DNA of 64,000 bases from Plasmopara viticola (GCA_001695595.3 MBPM02000030.1:310001-374000); one strand, 5' to 3'. Shown: positions 1 through 10,736, counted from the first letter of the stretch. Made by a program: numbers and translations. Notes: generated by a model from the sequence alone, not told the origin.

Positions 1-1364
1 TTTTTCAGCCACGTCATTAGGCTAACAATTGCTAAACGTAGAAGACTAAATTTGATTTGAAAGTTGGATAGCGGGATTTATGCAGGAAGAATGATACCGA
101 AGTGTCTAAGTTTCTCGAGTAAATCGAGATATAGTGTAATCATCGAGGAAAGAATTGTTCGTTTAGCTTTGGCATCCCCGCCCAAGATTTCAGGCTCGTT
201 CTTCTCATGCCCAGGATCACGTCATCTTTGTTTGCGTGAAGAACAAAAAATGACTTGCTGCAGACAAGTCTGGTTTGACCCTATAGAACGCTCCAGTAGT
301 AAGTCAATCTGCCACCGACTTTCTTGCTCTAGCTTAAGCCTATTTTTTAGCTAATTGCAACTATTTGCGCGCGCGGAGTCCGCTAAGACATGACACTCTT
401 ATGCTACTCGCACACTAACATGCAGAATGAAAATCCACTATTGAAGTCGTTTTGAGCGCTGTTTGGCTCTTACGGGCTAAATCTCTAAGGTTTGTATCAG
501 CTATTCATACGGGTGGGGACCATATTTCAGCAGAATGCCCCATCGCTTCCGGCAATTGACGCTTCCCTAGTTCTGAGGTCACGTTTTCTGCTAGCGATTT
601 CAGAAAATCCTTGGGCAAAACGAACTCTCACCTGGCAGCATTCTTTTAATGAGGAAACCATGTGCCCTTGCTTGCTTGATCTAGCCTTACCAGTAGACTC
701 TGCTCTTTATGCAATGCTGCATAAAGAGCAGTGTTCGAGCAAGCAGGCTTACGGACACCAGCTCAGGGTCCTGTATGCAGGTAACTGTCTTTCCACGGCG
801 TTCTATATACGGACGCCTGTTTGTGGCCATACTTTTCCTGAAAAACGTTTTGCACTGCCCACTCCATACTTTGCGTGCACCTTATCATTATACAACTACG
901 GCTTAAGATATGATTCAGCAGAACAAACCAATACCTTCATGACGTATTATGCCAGTTTGACCTGCTATAGACACCGCTTCTTACATTACGGTTTGCATTA
1001 CTTATCTAAAATAACCCCGCATTTTGTAAAGCTTCTTCTCGTGTAGCACGTTCGCAGACGAAGCGACAATTTGTGCCTCCTTAGAAGCAGGTCTAATAAC
1101 GGCAGAGCACCCGCTTGTCGATCTAGCTTATCATGTAGCGAATTGTAGAAGTGCACTATTGTTTCTCGTATCTTGAATGTAGCCTTTTTCCCTATAGAGA
1201 ATGCCCTCGTTGTGCGGATAATTCCATGATTGTGTCTATTGTTTAGTCTGCTTCTGACAATGCAGCGTAATTTTTGTATTTGTGTATTACCTTATTAAGA
1301 ATATTTGTCACCTCACCCCTTTATCGTAATATATATTGATATATATTTCTCGATTTTCAGTGGC
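1..1364. other. Gene-free stretch upstream of RRP43
   Basis: I see no supportable gene here. Open frames exist, the longest at 492-1046, but it lacks an ATG at its 5' end, shows no recognisable motif and has the uneven Cys/His/Tyr composition of chance translation. A perfect 14-bp hairpin lies at 700-731. The last part is the RRP43 upstream region; AT-rich sequence with TATATATT runs lies just before the start codon. Confidence 0.6.
700..731. repeat. Short perfect hairpin
   Basis: Arms at 700-713 and 718-731 (ctgctctttatgca and its reverse complement) are perfect over 14 bp with a 4-nt loop. No function is assigned. It sits in non-coding DNA. Confidence 0.8.
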
Positions 1365-2393
1365 ATGGCGAGTGAGAGCGAAGTGACACTGTCCTTTAGC
1401 CCCGCGGAGTACAAGAAATTGTTTCCAGCTGAGTACATGCATCAGTGCCTGGACAAAAATGTGAGGCCAGATTTGCGCGCCATCGATGCCGCACGTACCG
1501 TACATCTGCAGACAGACATAATTCAAACGGCTGCTAGCTCTAGTCTTGTTAAGCTCGGCAAGACATCGGTCGTGACGGCCATCAAGTTGGCGGTGGGAAC
1601 GCCAGCAGTTGCCACGCCTGATCAAGGAGAGATTGGTGCGATTGCTGGATATACACATTGAGACGCGTGACTGACTCCCATTACTTGCAGCCATCCAAGT
1701 GCACTTGTCACCGCTATGCTCGAACCGCTTTACATTAGGTCGACCATCGGAAGAAGCGCAAAGTATCGGCAGCCAGCTCACGAGGATTGTCGTGGGGTAA
1801 GGTGCAATAATTGACGATGATATGTGGGACTAACAAACGTTGTCATGTTTGCCACAGCTCGAGAATAGTGGAAATGGAAAGTCTGAGTATTGCTAAAGGT
1901 CAGTCGGCGTGGAAGCTCATGACGGACGTTTATTGCGTGGACCATGATGGAAACGTTCTAGATGCTGCGCTCATTTCCATCATGGCGGCGTTAAAGAAAT
2001 TGAAGCTACCGGCCACATCCATCAATGAAGCAGACAACGTGGTCTCAACCGTGCCAGGTCAGTTCTCTGGAGATTAATTGATAGAATACATCTGTGAATG
2101 ATACCCATCTTTTTGATTATGCAGACGAAAGTGCCACGCCGCTGCAGATGGAACACGACGCGTATGCTACTTCTTTTGCCGTAGTGAATGGACTGGTCCT
2201 AATCGATCCCACAAGTGATGAGGAAGACTTGGCTAGCACCACGTTCAGTCTTACATATACCACTGACGGACAACTTTGTGGCGTGCACAAAGCTGGTGGC
2301 TCCATCGTCACGCCCCACGTGTTGCAACAGTGCATGCAGATTGCGAAAAAGAATGCAGTGGCACTAGCAAAGCTTATTGAAGCCTCTATATAG
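1365..2393 (+). CDS. RRP43: Exosome complex subunit RRP43 (EXOSC8-like)
   Basis: This is a ring subunit of the RNA exosome, which degrades and trims RNA 3' ends in nucleus and cytoplasm; ring subunits of this kind are catalytically dead RNase PH folds. Exons read as 1365-1635, 1691-1796, 1858-2057 and 2125-2393, all with GT-AG introns of 55, 61 and 67 bp, giving 281 residues, close to the family length. Diagnostic stretches are FPAEYMHQCLDKNVRPD near the N-terminus, VGTPAVATPDQGE at the end of exon 1, LGRPSEEAQSIGSQLTRIV in exon 2 and WKLMTDVYCVDHDGNVLDAA in exon 3. The start is the first ATG that opens the RNase PH fold. The stop lies about 180 bp before the next gene on the same strand. I am confident about the family; choice between RRP43 and the sister subunits RRP42/RRP45 rests on the N-terminal pattern. 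Confidence 0.93.
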
Positions 2394-2571
2394 ATTACTT
2401 AATCAAGTGCGATTTGACCCACATACTAGGATACAATACCGGTACATTTTTTTTGACGTGGACTCTAAAAAAGATCCAAAGAGTCAAGCGAGGATTGCTG
2501 TTGAAGGAGACTGCTCTAAGTGCTTACAGCTGCCAAGACAGAGCATTACAAGAAGTGTGTCGTTCAGCACT

Positions 2572-4394
2572 ATGAATGAAGGTACGCCACTGTGGCATCC
2601 ATCGACCAGCTCCATCGTGGCGAAATCCATTGCGCGTGGGGGATCGCCAGAGTGCGCGCGGACTCCGAGACGTGTCCGCATCGCAGGTTTACGATCGATC
2701 GGAGTGACGCCGCGCATGGTCCGGCTTGCAACGGTCGTGGGCTTGCTACTGGTTTTGACTGTCTGCATCATCGGCGGCGCAGCCCTGTCGATGACGGTGC
2801 TGCGTCCAGTGCCATTTCGCACACCGGACCTTGCCGCAGCAACAGTCGCTGCAACTGCACAGTCGCTAAAAGAGCTTGACTCGGTCGAGGTCGAAAATAG
2901 TCAAAGTGACGACGTGGTGGATGACAGCGTGTTGTTTCTGCCAGGGTTTGGAGCGCCATTAGAAAAGCAGGTGCGTCACGTAGACACTGCTTTTACGCTC
3001 GAAAAAGGAGGCAATACCACGTTGGGCGCACTATTGTCGGTGCTTTGGCCGCTTTGGCCAGTATCCTTGATTTGCATATTTGTGGTGGCTGTGCTGAGAC
3101 TCATTGACGGCCCGTGGCTCGACTATTATGTGTGGTATGTGAACAGTATGCTGGCTTGGTCGGAGTGAACAAAGTGAATGCAGGAAAACTCTTCTATTGG
3201 TTCTTCGAGACACGTGCACCCATGCAGATCGACGACAGAACTCCACTGTTGCTCTGGCTTAACGGAGGACCTGGCGCATCTTCGCTGACAGGACTTCTAA
3301 CTGAAATGGGACCCTATCGGCTCACGAAGGAGCGGAAGCTGATCCCGCACGTTCATTCGTGGACCAATATTGGTCATATGCTGTTCTTCGACCAGCCTGT
3401 AGGAACGGGTTATTCATCAGTGCGTGACGAAGTTGGCCATGTGGACTCTCAAGACGAAGTTGCGGAGCAGCTCTATCGCGGCTTGCAGAAATTTTACCGA
3501 CGACACCCAGAGTACAAGCTCAATCCGCTGTTCGTGTGTGGGGAATCGTACGCAGGCAAGTTTGCACCGTCCGTCTCGCACTACATACACGTCAAGAATA
3601 GTGGCGTACAAGACCCGAATGACATTGTTATAAACCTTACTGGCGTGGCTATTGGTAATGGCGACATGTGGCCCGTGTTGCAGACCCGATCAGTACCTGA
3701 CTTCGCCATTGCTTTGGGACTCATTGATTCGGAGCAATACGAAGACGCAAATGCCCAGATCAGTGTATGCGAAGAGCTACACCGTCAAGGTCGGGACGTG
3801 GATGCTTACCATGTTTGCCAAGCTGTCACTCACAAGATATATAAGGCCGCAGGAAGTCCATTTATTTATGACATCCGCGAGTCGGTTGATACAATAAAGG
3901 ATCTAAGTGCGACTCTATCGAGCTACTTTAACGACGATGCTGTGCGTCGAGCGCTGAACGTGCCTCCGGGCACACCGTGGACGTCAGTGGATGGATCACT
4001 GTACGGTACTTCCTCATCGGCACCGGCACTGGTGCGTCATTTACAGCAAGATCAGATGCAAGACGTTCCTATCGGCGTGTTCCGGGACCTGCTCGACAAT
4101 TACAAGTTTTTATTTTACGCTGGCAACATGGACGGCTCATTGTGCAATAATTTGGGTGTTGGGCGCATCATCGATCGATTAGCGTGGACAGATACAGCCA
4201 AGTATCGTGTGGCAGAGCGGCAACCGTGGACGGTAGACGGTCGAGTGGCCGGATTGGTCAAGTCAGCAGGTAATATGAGCTACGTCGTGCTGCTTAATTC
4301 GGGACTACTCGTGCCTGCAGACCAGCCAGAGGCTTCGCTGGACATGATGCGGCGTTTTATCAACAATGAGCCCTTCTTTACGTTGTTGCCATGA
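2572..4394 (+). CDS. Membrane-anchored serine carboxypeptidase-like protein (S10), catalytic His missing
   Basis: Two exons, 2572-2970 and 3147-4394, joined across a 176-bp GT-AG intron, give 548 residues. Residues about 49-72 form one hydrophobic segment (LATVVGLLLVLTVCIIGGAA) without a cleavable signal pattern, so a type II membrane protein with a luminal or external catalytic domain is likely. S10 landmarks are PLLLWLNGGPGASS, the nucleophile motif CGESYAGK (Ser267, codon 3546) and YAGNMDGSLCNNLG with the Asp (Asp462, codon 4131). In this family the third triad residue sits in G-H-(L/M)-V-P; here the same place reads NSGLLVPADQP, Leu520 encoded by CTA at 4305. Ser and Asp are kept but His is lost, so normal peptidase activity is doubtful. 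The start is the first ATG of the open frame that follows the RRP43 stop; a frame also opens upstream at 2377 but without an ATG there. The family call is firm; loss of function is inferred. Confidence 0.88.
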
Positions 4395-5031
4395 TCAGCC
4401 CGAACGAAAGCGCGATACCTTCTTGTTTAGAACATTTTTGCGCTTACTATTGTGCAATTTTATCAAAGTTGTACTTGATGACTATATAAGAAAGCTTTGC
4501 TGTCGCAAGTCTAGAATTTTTGTAAGCCGATCCATGTCATATTTGCTACAAAGCCACCATTGCCGAGCCCTTAAACGCATACATTTGTGGTCTATTGCCT
4601 GGCGGAGTAAGCTAAGGCCTATCATTGTTATGGGCTTTCTCGTTCAGCATTCGGAAATTTGTTCATGCAGACGTAGAATGGTGGTGTGCGGGCATCACTG
4701 CTTCGTAAATGGTGGCGAATGTATCCCAGGGGGCCCTACTAAACTCGAAATCAGCGAATTAGACTTCAAATTCCCAACTTGAGGAAGTATTTCTAATTTG
4801 GGGAATTTAGCGAAATCCTTGATGAGTCGGGCGCTCAGCACGAAATGGTTCACAACGATTCAACTCTTGCATACTCGTAGCGCGAAATGTTCCTTCCTTG
4901 TCGGTGACAGCAGACATGACGAGTTTGTGTAGACAGCGAGCGTACAAGTAAGCTAAGAGCAACTTTAAGAAACTTTGCGGTAATCTTTTATTGTAAATTT
5001 GGTGTAAGTTGGAACATTTTCTGGAAATCAA
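4395..5031. other. Intergenic region between carboxypeptidase and LYR genes
   Basis: There is no recognisable gene. The first part should hold the 3' UTR of the carboxypeptidase gene and the last part the promoter of the small LYR gene. No repeat stands out. Confidence 0.5.
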
Positions 5032-5417
5032 ATGACAGGTACGCAAGCAGAGGCGCTGCGTCTTTATCGAGCAATCTACCGGGTACGTCGCCGCTGTCAG
5101 TCAGTCGTAGCTTTCATTACACTTAAGCTGCTATACCTATACGACTAATAGGCAGCTGGAAAGATGCCAACGCGTGACCGCATAAGCTATGTGCGGCGCC
5201 GCCTGCGTCACGAGTACGACGAAGTGCGCGAAGAGACAAATTCGGAAAGAATTAGGTACTTTTCATTAAAAACTTTGTACTGCAGGTACTATTTGATTTG
5301 ACGGCCAGTCTTGCGGACAGGTTTCTCCTTCGACTCGCAGAGACACAGCTGGAGACCGTGCAAGTACAGGCGAAGCATTTAACGTCCGCTTTCTCAAGTC
5401 AAAACTTCCATCGCTAA
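5032..5417 (+). CDS. Small LYR-motif (Complex1_LYR family) protein
   Basis: LYR proteins are small, mostly mitochondrial helical proteins that help Fe-S cluster delivery and respiratory complex assembly, usually together with acyl carrier protein. Three short exons, 5032-5082, 5152-5255 and 5321-5417, with GT-AG introns of 69 and 65 bp, give 83 residues. Exon 1 carries EALRLYRAIYR with the LYR tripeptide; exon 2 MPTRDRISYVRRRLRHEYDE; exon 3 RFLLRLAETQLETVQVQ. This matches the family layout: LYR helix, Pro-Thr turn, basic helix with an aromatic residue, then a final helix. The family is typically 80-120 residues. The coding exons are too short for simple frame searching, but all three phases agree and all splice sites are canonical. 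I cannot tell which LYRM subfamily it is. It resembles the plant/fungal forms ending in a Leu-x-x-Val-x-x-Gln-Ala helix. Confidence 0.82.
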
Positions 5418-5704
5418 TGGACTGACACAGACAAGTTGACTTTGACGATCGTAGCATCACCTACTTAAAGGTTCCTAATGCTGCTTCGTACCCCGTTACT
5501 CCGATGACTAAGTAAATTAAATTCATTTTTATGCCCAAATCCAGCACTCGCTCTTGATTCCAAGTGTTTTTGATCTATAAAACGTCTATTTCATTTATAT
5601 TCAATCTTCTTTTGCGTTAACTCAGACATTACAGCAATTGTACTCGGTATTTATTGAAGAAGTCCGTCGACCTCACCAGTCTAAGCGTTCTATTTTTCAA
5701 ATAG

Positions 5705-5797
5705 CATTGCAAGCAACATCACGCTGTTAAGCAATCAAGGCACCACACGTCTAGGTGGGTGCCTTGATTGCTTAACAGCGTGATGTTGCTTGCAATG
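5705..5797. repeat. Perfect 40-bp inverted repeat (hairpin)
   Basis: The left arm 5705-5744 (begins cattgcaagcaacatcacgc) and right arm 5758-5797 are exact reverse complements over 40 bp, separated by a 13-nt loop. No coding potential is seen. Such perfection implies recent origin. It could be the product of local inverted duplication, a foldback element, or a small-RNA precursor; the sequence alone cannot decide. Confidence 0.95.
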
Positions 5798-6180
5798 TTC
5801 CACTGACGTCAATGTTCACATTGTATTAAAAAGACGTCGAGCGCGTCAATTACGCGAATGAGAAGCGGAGGCAGAGCCAGCGCGCGACGCCATTGCTGGG
5901 TCAGCCTCCTAGTCTCGCTACCACATTAGCCATAAGACAGAGAGCAAAATAGCTGTGTCAGACGTTATTAGAAATGAGCTAATTTCTAATGTGGCATCCT
6001 CTAACGTCATCTAAAAAGGTCGTCATTTGCATGGGAGATTCAATCGTTTGTTTGGCCGCCGGTAAGTGAAATAAGCTAGTGTTCATGCTGTTGCTTGTGT
6101 TTTTTGGAGACTAAGACAAAGCAGTATTACTTCGCGGTGGGGTGGTATATCACCTTGCACAGAGAAGGCGTGCAGAAAAT

Positions 6181-6215
6181 CATGCGATTTCCCGGTGAAA
6201 CGGGAAAATCGCATG
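6181..6215. repeat. Short hairpin, one-base bulge
   Basis: The arms 6181-6194 (catgcgatttcccg) and 6201-6215 pair fully apart from one unpaired T, with a 6-nt loop. Function is unknown. Confidence 0.8.
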
Positions 6216-7027
6216 TCGTCTCGACGTGTGGCTCAAGATATCAGTGATTAATACAATTTTCTTCCACCTAATTCCTTGCATGCACTTAAATTCCGTTCTG
6301 GCAGGACTAATCTTTTTTGGTGACCCTCAGTAAGCAAAGGCCGATACGGTGCCAGTCGTACACCAAAAGCTACCATTATTTTGGAGCTTTATAAAAAATA
6401 GCGAATCTCAAGCAACCTGGTTGACTATAAGCCGCCAGCATTGGAATTTGTAGCCGGCGAGAGTAGATAAAGAAATAGTGTAAGCTTTTTTCTCGATAAA
6501 ATCCAAGCCCTACTCTTGCGTCTATGTTCATCGAGCTCTTGGACCGATTCACCATGCTCACACGCCCGCGTAGGCTCTTTTGGCCAAATCTTATATGCTC
6601 GAGATTGGCTGACATGTACCTTGTGGCCACTCTTTGCTCGAAAGTGAATAGAAAATGAGCTGTAGTTGACTCCAAAGGGTTTAGAAGCACTCGGTGACCG
6701 CCAAATGATGCAAACGCGTCGGATATTAATGCCCATGCAGACAAGCCGTTTGTGCTGTGGTCCTCAAAAGGCTGCCTCTGGAAATTTAGGTAAATGTGGC
6801 ATTCGACCCTCATTTTTTGTGAGAAATCAACGTGGCTCTTATGATATTGGTCTCGTGAAAATTCCAAACCGGATAATGGTGATAGCTCCCAAGTGCGAGA
6901 TCTTTAAGCCGGTCGTTTAAATTGTACGTGTGGACCCCACGCCACAAATTACTAATGATTTGGTTATAAAGTTTTTGAAGTGCAGGGAGCAAAACAATCA
7001 TCTTATATGCTCGTGCTCAGCGATTTA

Positions 7028-7810
7028 TTAATTTAATTCAAAGTCGATGTGCGAATAGCCAATATCCTTCCATTGAAGGCTTGACATTGTCTGCCTTAAA
7101 ATTTCATTCATTAACCTCTGATCTTGTGCTATGACGGCAGCTTTTGCTAATATTTCATGAGGATTTATCTCAAGTCTAATGATCTAGCCACTAGAGCGCA
7201 GGTGGACCCGGAGACGCTAACAATTCCAGTCAAAAGCGTCGAAGACTTTGGGCAAATCTGCCGAAGTACACGCACAATATCTCGAAGATAGAAATACTTT
7301 CCTTTTCGCAGTACACTGAGTCTAATCATGGTGACGACTTTGCGCATAAAAATTTCTCGTAGTGATTGTAGTGCTCGCGCTTACGTTATAAAAATCATAA
7401 AGAGGAACGATGTGTTATAGTCTTGCAAAGATCTAAGAGCCTTTTGCTCTATGACGCTCGTGACCGGCAATGCGGATTTATCTTCTGTGTTTGCAAGCCA
7501 CACCGTCAAAACATTGACCACCTGCACTAGACAATTGACTGGATACCGCAGCTCTACGACTCTTAAAATCCTATCGACAAGATCCCGCAGCTTGAGTACG
7601 TAGTTAAGGGGAGGTACTTTATATCGCGCCCTTGATGTGAATTTGAGCCATATACCAAAATCTGTTTAAAGTTGGGCGACCTCAGTTGTCGTGCCTGTGT
7701 TGCATCATCTTAAGCAAATACTCCCGCTCTCACCTGCTTTAAGCCATCATGTAGCTTCAACAAGCCCACAAAGAGCCCTTACCAGCAATTCCAGACTTTT
7801 AGGATTGAAA
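7028..7810 (-). pseudogene. Decayed helical protein gene, unrecognised
   Basis: On the minus strand a string of protein-like segments follows in order: a stretch near 7800-7750 containing NPKSLELLVRALCGLVEA, then 7620-7384 with LNYVLKLRDLVDRILRVVEL and LVQVVNVLTVWLANTEDKSA, then after an in-frame TAA at 7381-7383 the same frame continues with LREIFMRKVVTMIRLSVLRK and YFYLRDIVRVLRQICPKSST, and after a frameshift near 7160 it ends with INPHEILAKAAVIAQDQRLM and DIGYSHIDFELN followed by a stop at 7028. Composition is rich in Leu/Val/Arg helices as in ARM/HEAT-type proteins. One nonsense codon and at least one frameshift make it a pseudogene or a gene with introns I cannot place. I do not recognise the family. 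Confidence 0.42.
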
Positions 7811-9157
7811 TTTTTAGAAAAACAGGAATTGATTTTTATAACTTAATATATCATTTAATTATAAGATTGAGAAGAATAACTTTCGCTCAAAAAGAGTGGG
7901 CCTTTTCAATGACTTGCAGCAAAGTGAGACACCCTTTCTTGAGCATTAAAATCTGTACTGCATCTTGCAGAAAAACAAGGCATCGCTTCTCAAGCATTAA
8001 TATCGCTCTTTCGCTCTATTAGTGCCTTGCTTCAACATCAGATTATTCGTGCTCTTACTGACTAATATTATTGAAAGCTTCTGTAATATATGATCGATAA
8101 AGAAATTTCAAATTTTTAAGATCCGCCCAACTGAGTGTGCTTGTTTGTTCGTTTGGAATGTTGAATGTGTGTACATAAAATCTTTAGCTATGTCCTTGCA
8201 TAGTTCGATAAATTGCGGATGCAGTATAGGCCTAGAGCCGCATTATAAAGTAATATTCTCGATTTTGCTACATCGTTCGTTAAACTCTTACTACTTATGT
8301 TTTTTCTTATATTTTCTCGGCTTCCACTCACTCCTTAGCACGTATTTAAGGTACCTTCAGACGAAATACTTTAGAATTCATAACGCTGCGTGCAAAGACT
8401 GGAATCAGTAGGACGCTTAGTTTTTTCTTCGCTAACCAGCTTATAGCCAAGCTGTAAACTCCAGCGGGCAGTAGCGCACTGGCAAAAGTGTGCGATGTTC
8501 ACCGCGTGTTAGCGAGAGGCTGATCAACTTCCCATTGTTTCACCAAAGTCTTCGTCGGATAAAATCGATACAGGCCTCCTTTACCGATGGATGCTCAGCG
8601 TTGAGTGAGCGCAGCTTTAAATGCCAGACGGCTAGTACTGCATGGGGTTATGTGGACTTCCGTGCTCGTATGTTTATTAAAAAGTGGATACTTGGCGCCT
8701 GAGCTGCAGACCGAATATGTGGTACTTGAGCTATATGGAATGTCTGTTGATGGCAAACACTTTCTTAGCACTGAGCACAAGTATACAGGAAGCTGTGCTT
8801 GCTGCTTGCACTTCGCAACGACTTCAGCCAGTCGATGTGCAAATCGATGGATTTAATCGAGGTTGCGTTTGTTCGGCTGATATTTGTCGACTACTATCGG
8901 ACTTTTGTTCTGCGACCTTTGGCTCACACACTAAAAATCTGCAAGAATTTTAGTGTGTGTGTGTGTATCTAGAGAAGATAGACTTCTCTATCTCTGATGG
9001 CGGGAAGCGTAATCATGTATGAATTGTATCAAATATGTTGGATTTTAGTAATTAAAATTACATTAACTCCCGGAATCCAAGAGATAGCGATCTGCGACTT
9101 GTAAAGAATCAAGCATAGGTCGAGGATCGGAAAACTGAGCTTCTGATTTCTCTAGCA
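7811..9157. other. Gene-poor stretch
   Basis: No gene is supported. Plus-strand coding-like scraps occur at about 8605-8950 in two frames (for example YLAPELQTEYVVLELYGMS) but no family is recognised and the frames break. A short (GT)n run lies near 8954-8966 (tgtgtgtgtgtgt). Confidence 0.4.
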
Positions 9158-9500
9158 TACAACTACGGTTTCTGGAAAATGTTGGGGTGACGCCCTCCTT
9201 CCAAGCGCGGGGGCTAAATGCTCGCGCGCTTCGGGCAGGTGCTCTCGGGCATCTGCAGGTCTCTAACGAGTCTCACCCTCGACGCGACGGTCTCCAGCAT
9301 CGGGCGCCACTTGGGCTCTCACCAAGTCTGAGTAAACAAAATAATGAAGACCCTCACTATCTCGGTGCTGGCTGCACTGCCCGCCGAACGATACCCGACG
9401 TATGCGGACACCACTCTATGCCGTGGACTAGCCAGACTGAGCCTAGCACGTGCATAACTTGGCAACGCGATAACGTAATACATTACATTACAACTACGGT
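9158..9500 (+). mobile_element. SINE-like retroelement, copy 1, with target-site duplications
   Basis: The element spans about 9170-9488. It is flanked by a 12-bp direct repeat, tacaactacggt, at 9158-9169 and 9489-9500. It begins near ggaaaatgttggggtgacgc and ends acgtaatacattacattaca, a short (ATTAC)n tail. Two more copies at 12149-12474 and about 32244-32563 (both on the minus strand) match it at roughly 90% or better and share both ends. About 320 bp length, a simple-sequence 3' tail, no lasting open frame and 12-13-bp target duplications are the marks of a SINE mobilised by a LINE-type enzyme. I do not see clear tRNA A and B boxes in it, so the source of its promoter is open. Confidence 0.75.
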
Positions 9501-10732
9501 ACTCACGCTGCACCTGAAGTCACTCATACACCTGAAATTTAAATTATATTTCATGACGACGGAACAGCATGCTCGCTTGCCAAAGGGCATGCAAGACGGG
9601 CTGGTTGAAGTGGCAGCCTTACTCAAACACAAGTGAATGCAATATTTAGTTGGACAAGATCATGATGCGATAAATGCCCGTATAAGGGGTTGTTCACTAA
9701 ACATCTCGCTCTGGTGAGGCACCTTTAGCAAAGGATGATAAAAGTATCTTCTCTGTATCTAAGGTTGCTCCGCTGCCTCCATGCGTCTTAGACAGAGGCT
9801 GCACCTACAACAAACTCCGAAAGCTGTATCAGTGCCGTAGATGGCAAGCCTAAATTGATTCGCTCGTCAGAAAGCCGCTTGCGTTGGTGACGCTGGCGCT
9901 TAAGACAAATATCTCGCTAAAATCAAAGCGCTTACTGTACCTTTAGTTCGAAAATCCCCCCCATCTCGTTGCAAACACGGAAACAGTCCGTGTATTTGAC
10001 CATTTTGTAGCTTGGTCGACGGACATGCTAATGTGTACCAGCGTGCAAAGCCTCAATCAATACCGCGCCCTATACCTTGAGGGAGACAGCTCGCAAGCCA
10101 TTCGCAATTTGACAATGCGTAACATGCAAAATTGCAAGGTCAACCAGGATAATGAGGAGCTTGCGGACTCTGTCCGCGAGTTAAGAAATCTTCTGGCTTT
10201 GCTACCCAAAAAAGACCTTTTGCAGAGACGATTGCAGCACGTCTTCATGTACATTTACGCACTGGGAGCTTTATACGGAGATGTTTGTTGTACTCTAGAC
10301 CTCTTTTGATAAGGAAATGAATTTGTCGCGAGTCGAGGAAGGTTCACAGAGCTACTCTTTATCAGACATTTGATCTTGGCTGCCAAATAGCCGCCTTCAT
10401 TTCACGTTTTCTAACGACCTCGAGCTATATTTATTATCACACTTCTGACATTTTGGCCATTGTATTGTTTAAAGCATGCGCTTGAAAGGTACATCAAAGA
10501 CCAAGTCACGGTAGCCTCTCCAAGGAGCATGATTAATGCGATCGTAGACGTTTTTTTCCTTATACAGGCATGTAGCTCCTTACACCTGCCTCGGAGAAGA
10601 TGTCAATTCCAAGACTTATTCTTCCATACGAGCCAGATGCGTAGTAGAAGCACCTCATTATTTCAAATTGATTTGAATGCGTGCGGTCGGACGCATCTAT
10701 AAGTCGATAACTTCACAGGTCATCCGACTTAG
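9501..10732. other. Gene-poor stretch with one coding-like segment
   Basis: Besides the segment annotated at 9960-10309, I see only short scraps, such as a 27-codon frame at 9553-9636 beginning MTTEQHARLPKGMQDGLVEV. There is no recognised function. Confidence 0.4.
9960..10309 (+). CDS. Coding-like segment, possible gene fragment, unrecognised
   Basis: The frame reads from about 9960 through an ATG at 10025 to a stop at 10307-10309. Segments such as VFDHFVAWSTDMLMCTSVQS, NEELADSVRELRNLLALLPK and KDLLQRRLQHVFMY look like real soluble helical protein rather than noise. No family comes to mind and there is no partner exon that I can place. Counting from the ATG it would encode 94 residues. It may be the remnant of a larger gene; nothing nearby supports an intact one. 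Confidence 0.28.
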
Positions 10733-10736
10733 ACCA

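Larger units (their letters stand above)
5418..7027. other. Gene-poor stretch with hairpins
   Basis: I find no supportable gene. A minus-strand open frame spans 6376-6867 but shows no motif. The region contains the 40-bp hairpin at 5705-5797, a 9-bp inverted repeat near 5969-5992 (attagaaat/atttctaat), and a nearly perfect 14/15-bp inverted repeat at 6181-6215. Confidence 0.5.

Noticed and set aside
492..1046. 184-codon plus-strand frame
   Set aside because: It starts with TTG, has no early ATG, no motif and uneven composition; treated as chance.
5256..5285. 30-bp intron in the LYR gene ending at tgcag
   Set aside because: Too short for an intron, and the acceptor at 5320 restores the family sequence in phase.
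6376..6867. 163-codon minus-strand frame
   Set aside because: No recognisable domain, no support from neighbours, and another frame in the same place is equally open.
9340..9460. Short frame in SINE-like copy 1 opening with a signal-peptide-like MKTLTISVLAALPA
   Set aside because: It is frameshifted in the other copies, so it is part of the non-coding repeat rather than a secreted protein.
9170..9488. Interpretation of the 320-bp repeat as a solo LTR (TG...CA)
   Set aside because: The other copies do not end in TG/CA, the target duplications are 12-13 bp rather than 4-6, and the tail is a simple repeat.
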